From NCBI GenBank assembly GCA_963556145.1, contig OY744468.1, positions 620,001-684,000 of the forward strand: a stretch of 64,000 nucleotides of DNA, read 5' to 3'. Made by a program: the position numbers and the translations under genes. This document shows, piece after piece, positions 61,571 to 64,000 of this stretch; the stretch's first letter is position 1; every line of letters starts with the position of its first letter. This DNA is from Hygrocybe punicea (taxonomy: Eukaryota; Basidiomycota; Agaricomycetes; Agaricales; Hygrophoraceae). The notes under the pieces are model-generated. The model saw nothing but the letters and a program-made list of their open reading frames with translations. It did not search any database and was not told the DNA's origin.

Positions 61571-61800
61571 CACAATAGCCAAATAGGAGCAATGTCAGTA
61601 TCTGATATATGACCAAGCCACATGTGAAACTGGCCATTTCAGGGACCAAGACCTTGCACAATATTGTCCACCTTCTGGCCAATGGTAGTAATGCATGCAT
61701 CTCGAGATGGGAGGAATCCATCAGATGGTTGGAACAGATCATCAGTCGTAGCACCAAGCTGGTTTTGCAAACTCCAAACAAATGCCTTAATCTATCCAGT
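61571..61800 (-). pseudogene. CxC5-type KDZ-associated gene, 5' portion
   Basis: A minus-strand exon beginning after an AG at about 61796 reads IKAFVWSLQNQLGATTDDLF, QPSDGFLPSRDACITTIGQK and HMWLGHISDTDIAPIWLL, then crosses the TSD to CPNIAEC at 38545. A TGA near 61641 breaks it. Upstream exons are not identified; the composition up to about 62180 could hold more. Confidence 0.65.
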
Positions 61801-62500
61801 GACTGTCACTCTAATCTCTCCATCACACTGCAGATGCTGTTGTCATGCATGGAAATTGAGCATGTCGGAGTTTTATGTGAGGGAAAATACAATCATGAGG
61901 ACTGTGGTGAGTTTGATCTGTGAACCAAACTGGCCGAGGATGAGTTGGCTGAAATCCACAAAAGGTAGGTCAGGAAATGGTGTGGTAGTTGGAAGGGCAT
62001 ATGTCACAGACATGTGTTAAAAATACATGTCCACAACAAAACAAAAAAGTGAGGAGCCAACTATCACAAAATTGAGTTGGGTGTATTTGGATTTGTATGG
62101 CACAAGACTATCTACTCACAACTGGCGCTGAGCCTTCTTCCCCGAGTTCTGCACCTTTTTGACTGTAATCCCTCATTCTAAAAATTGATTTTGGTGAGAG
62201 AGTGGGAATTTGGCTGTGGAATTCCACAGGGAATTCCCGGAATCCTGACTGGGAATCCAGTGGGATGTGTATGGAATCAGACAGTGCTCCACAAGGTTGT
62301 GATCCTTACGACATCTTACATAAACCTCTCCACTACATCAGATATTTACGGTACATTTCAGTAGTTGTTTCAGGATATGTTCAGGCTGAGGCCGATACTA
62401 ATTGTTTTGCTGATGCCAAAACGAATGAAATGTTTAGAGCTGTGACAACATTAGGTGTTCATTACTCGTGAAGACAAATTTGCCTTCCCAATTGGTGCAA
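61801..62500. other. Intergenic or upstream region of the CxC5 gene
   Basis: No supported exon. A GGAATTCC/GGGAATTCCC-rich stretch at 62205-62265 resembles 35290-35325 (ACTGGGAATCCACTGGGAAT) in direct orientation, which might be a short dispersed repeat. Confidence 0.4.
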
Positions 62501-62504
62501 AAGA

Positions 62505-62662
62505 ATTTCAGGCTGATGCCGATGCCGATGCTGATGCCGATGCTCAATCTGATGCTTATGCCAACTCTGTTGCTATTATCATTCAATGGTATATTCAATT
62601 TGAGTCCTACACTAACAAAGAGGCCGATGCTGATGCCAATGCCAATGCCAATGCTGACTAAC
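62505..62662 (+). repeat. GATGCC/GATGCT hexanucleotide repeats, two blocks
   Basis: Blocks at about 62511-62562 and 62625-62660 are separated by unique DNA. One frame reads Ala-Asp repeats but has no other coding support. Confidence 0.8.
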
Positions 62663-62679
62663 CCAGTGGTCTGACCCGA

Positions 62680-62815
62680 AGAACACAGAACATCAGCCCA
62701 ATGGTCTGCCATGGGTAACAATGACCCCCACAGAACATCAGCCCAATGGTCTGACATGGGTAACAATGCCCCTGCAGAACATCAGCCCAACAGTCTGACA
62801 TGTGTGACAATATTC
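62680..62815 (+). repeat. Tandem repeat, about 50-bp unit, 3 copies
   Basis: Each unit has CAGAACATCAGCCCAATGGT or CAGCCCAACAGT, TCTGACATGGGTAACAATG and a variable end. Confidence 0.82.
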
Positions 62816-63404
62816 TGGCAGAGACTTGGCCCACCCGTCTGACTCAATAACTTTGACATTCCTTAGTTGCACCATCAAGAACCTAACAATATCATTTTAT
62901 CAGCCCAGATCAGCTGGCCCATCTCGGACTTAACATTGTCAACCTTGGTTGACCCATCCGACACAGGAAAAGTCACAGCATGATGTGGTTGGCCATAGGA
63001 TCAATACATTCAAGCATGTGGATGACATGATGAAGAGCATTTCACTCAAAGTGCAATGGGTCATGGTCTTGGGAGTGCTGAAATGATTTCTCCACATATC
63101 ATTGTTTATATTTGTATCTTACGTCTGTCTTGTGAATAAACACAAACCGATTCATTGAGTGATATTACAAATATGAGTATGGACTTTTGATGTCAACCAA
63201 CAGTTTATAAAAAACCCCTGCAAAAGTGTCTGCCAAAGAGCCAATGGGTACTCAAACTGATTTTGGACCTGACTTCATGTTGGACCAGAGGCTGCATGTG
63301 TGATAATGTTCCACCTCGTTCATGAAATACGACACAGTGTCCATTTGGAATCCACAATAAGTGATATGTCCATATGGCAAAAGACACTCATCAATGGTTT
63401 TCCA
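62816..63404. other. Intergenic DNA, nothing recognised
   Basis: Ordinary composition. Fragments CAGCCCAGATCAGCTGGCCC and GGTTGACCCATCC echo the neighbouring satellites. No gene is supported. Confidence 0.45.
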
Positions 63405-63790
63405 CCGTCTGCCATATATTGGCTGCCCATCAGACATGGGTTGGCCGACCATCTGCCATATATTGGCTGCCCATCAGACGTGGGTTGGCCAACCCACTTG
63501 CATATTTGGCTGGCTAGGAAGCCTGGGTTGGCTGACCCACTGGATCTATTGGCTGGCCATCAGTCCTGGGTTGGCCAACCCATTGGGATATATTGGCTGG
63601 TAATCTGGCATGGGTTAGCCGACCCACTGGCATATATGGGCTTGCCATCAAGCATGGGTTGCCCAACCATATCGGCTCCCTATCAGGCATTGGCCAGCAA
63701 ACCTGCAGGGATATTTTACCTGGCCATCAGGCATTGGTTGGCTGACTAGCAGAGAAATGTGGTTGGCCAGCAGAAATGGGTTGGCTGATG
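63405..63790 (+). repeat. Minisatellite, about 56-bp unit, 6-7 diverged copies
   Basis: The unit contains TATTGGCTGCCCATCAGACA and TGGGTTGGCCGACCCA. Copies run from 63413 to about 63785, with divergence increasing to the right. 63791-64000 shows nothing further. Confidence 0.82.
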
Positions 63791-64000
63791 CATTGGCTGG
63801 CCAGTTAACATAAATTAATCAACCAGCACAAGCTGGTTTTCACAGAGGTGGGTGGTCATTTCACCTAGCCAATAGGTATGACTGAGCAATATGAGAGATT
63901 TATCTTGTCTGGTCACATGCTCCAATTTCAAGACAACCAATTACATGAAAAGTGGCTGGTTCAATCAAGTAACATTCTTCTATGTACTCACATATTTTCA

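Noticed and set aside
1..64000. tRNA or rRNA genes
   Set aside because: No cloverleaf with A and B boxes and no conserved rRNA segment was seen by eye; a tRNA scan would be decisive.

Overview
The window looks like a repeat-rich chromosome region of a basidiomycete fungus, most likely an agaricomycete. I infer this from short GT-AG introns, KDZ transposases with their cysteine-cluster partner genes, a fungal alpha-kinase, a DUF6570-type Helitron, DIRS-like and chromodomain Gypsy retroelements, and a D-D-E integrase family that I know only from agaricomycetes. Almost nothing here is ordinary host sequence. The one plausible host gene is a small secreted-protein gene at 7387-8311.

Left part (1-8880): degenerate tandem and dispersed repeats (641-1942), a Helitron pseudogene cut off before its helicase (2028-5106), a GC-rich stretch carrying an 818-bp hAT MITE, then the secreted-protein gene behind a tandemly duplicated promoter.

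Middle (8880-31490): one decayed DIRS-like retroelement on the minus strand (gag-like, RT, RNase H, tyrosine recombinase) split by insertions. A 15.8-kb hAT element (9556-25323, 8-bp TSD) sits in the recombinase domain. That hAT is itself split by an 11.3-kb KDZ element (12924-24269, 8-bp TSD). A 2.9-kb hAT-type element (25881-28826) sits in the RNase H domain and carries another hAT-type element (27538-28710). A 757-bp hAT MITE (29125-29881) sits nearby. Reading across each TSD restores the host reading frame wherever it can be tested.

31490-35860: relics and satellites, including a one-ended hAT relic, a 468-bp hAT MITE, a diverged LTR relic and a minisatellite.

Right part (35862-61800): a KDZ-associated CxC5/CxC6-type gene on the minus strand is split by an 801-bp mariner-like MITE and by a 23,025-bp element (38546-61570). 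The 23-kb element is the most interesting object. It has about 1.75-kb nearly identical terminal inverted repeats and a perfect 6-bp TSD (CACAAT). It carries a D-D-E integrase gene whose exons join in frame (about 485 aa), an alpha-kinase gene (about 673 aa) and a captured fragment of the spliceosomal helicase gene BRR2. Two young chromodomain Gypsy retrotransposons landed in it: Gypsy-1 (42741-49882) in a probable kinase intron and Gypsy-2 (51744-58771) in an integrase exon. Without them the element is about 8.8 kb.

Both Gypsy elements show signs of Tf1/sushi-type self-priming: an 11-nt primer-binding site complementary to a predicted transcript 5' end that lies about 30 nt downstream of a TATA box. 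Gypsy-1 has a canonical -1 frameshift heptamer, an ASCH/PUA-like tail on Pol and a third ORF that runs into the LTR. Gypsy-2 carries an antisense, spliced gene with exact Zn(II)2Cys6 spacing. The end of the window (61800-64000) is satellite-like DNA. All coordinates, frames and TSDs were read by eye; no alignment or database search was run.
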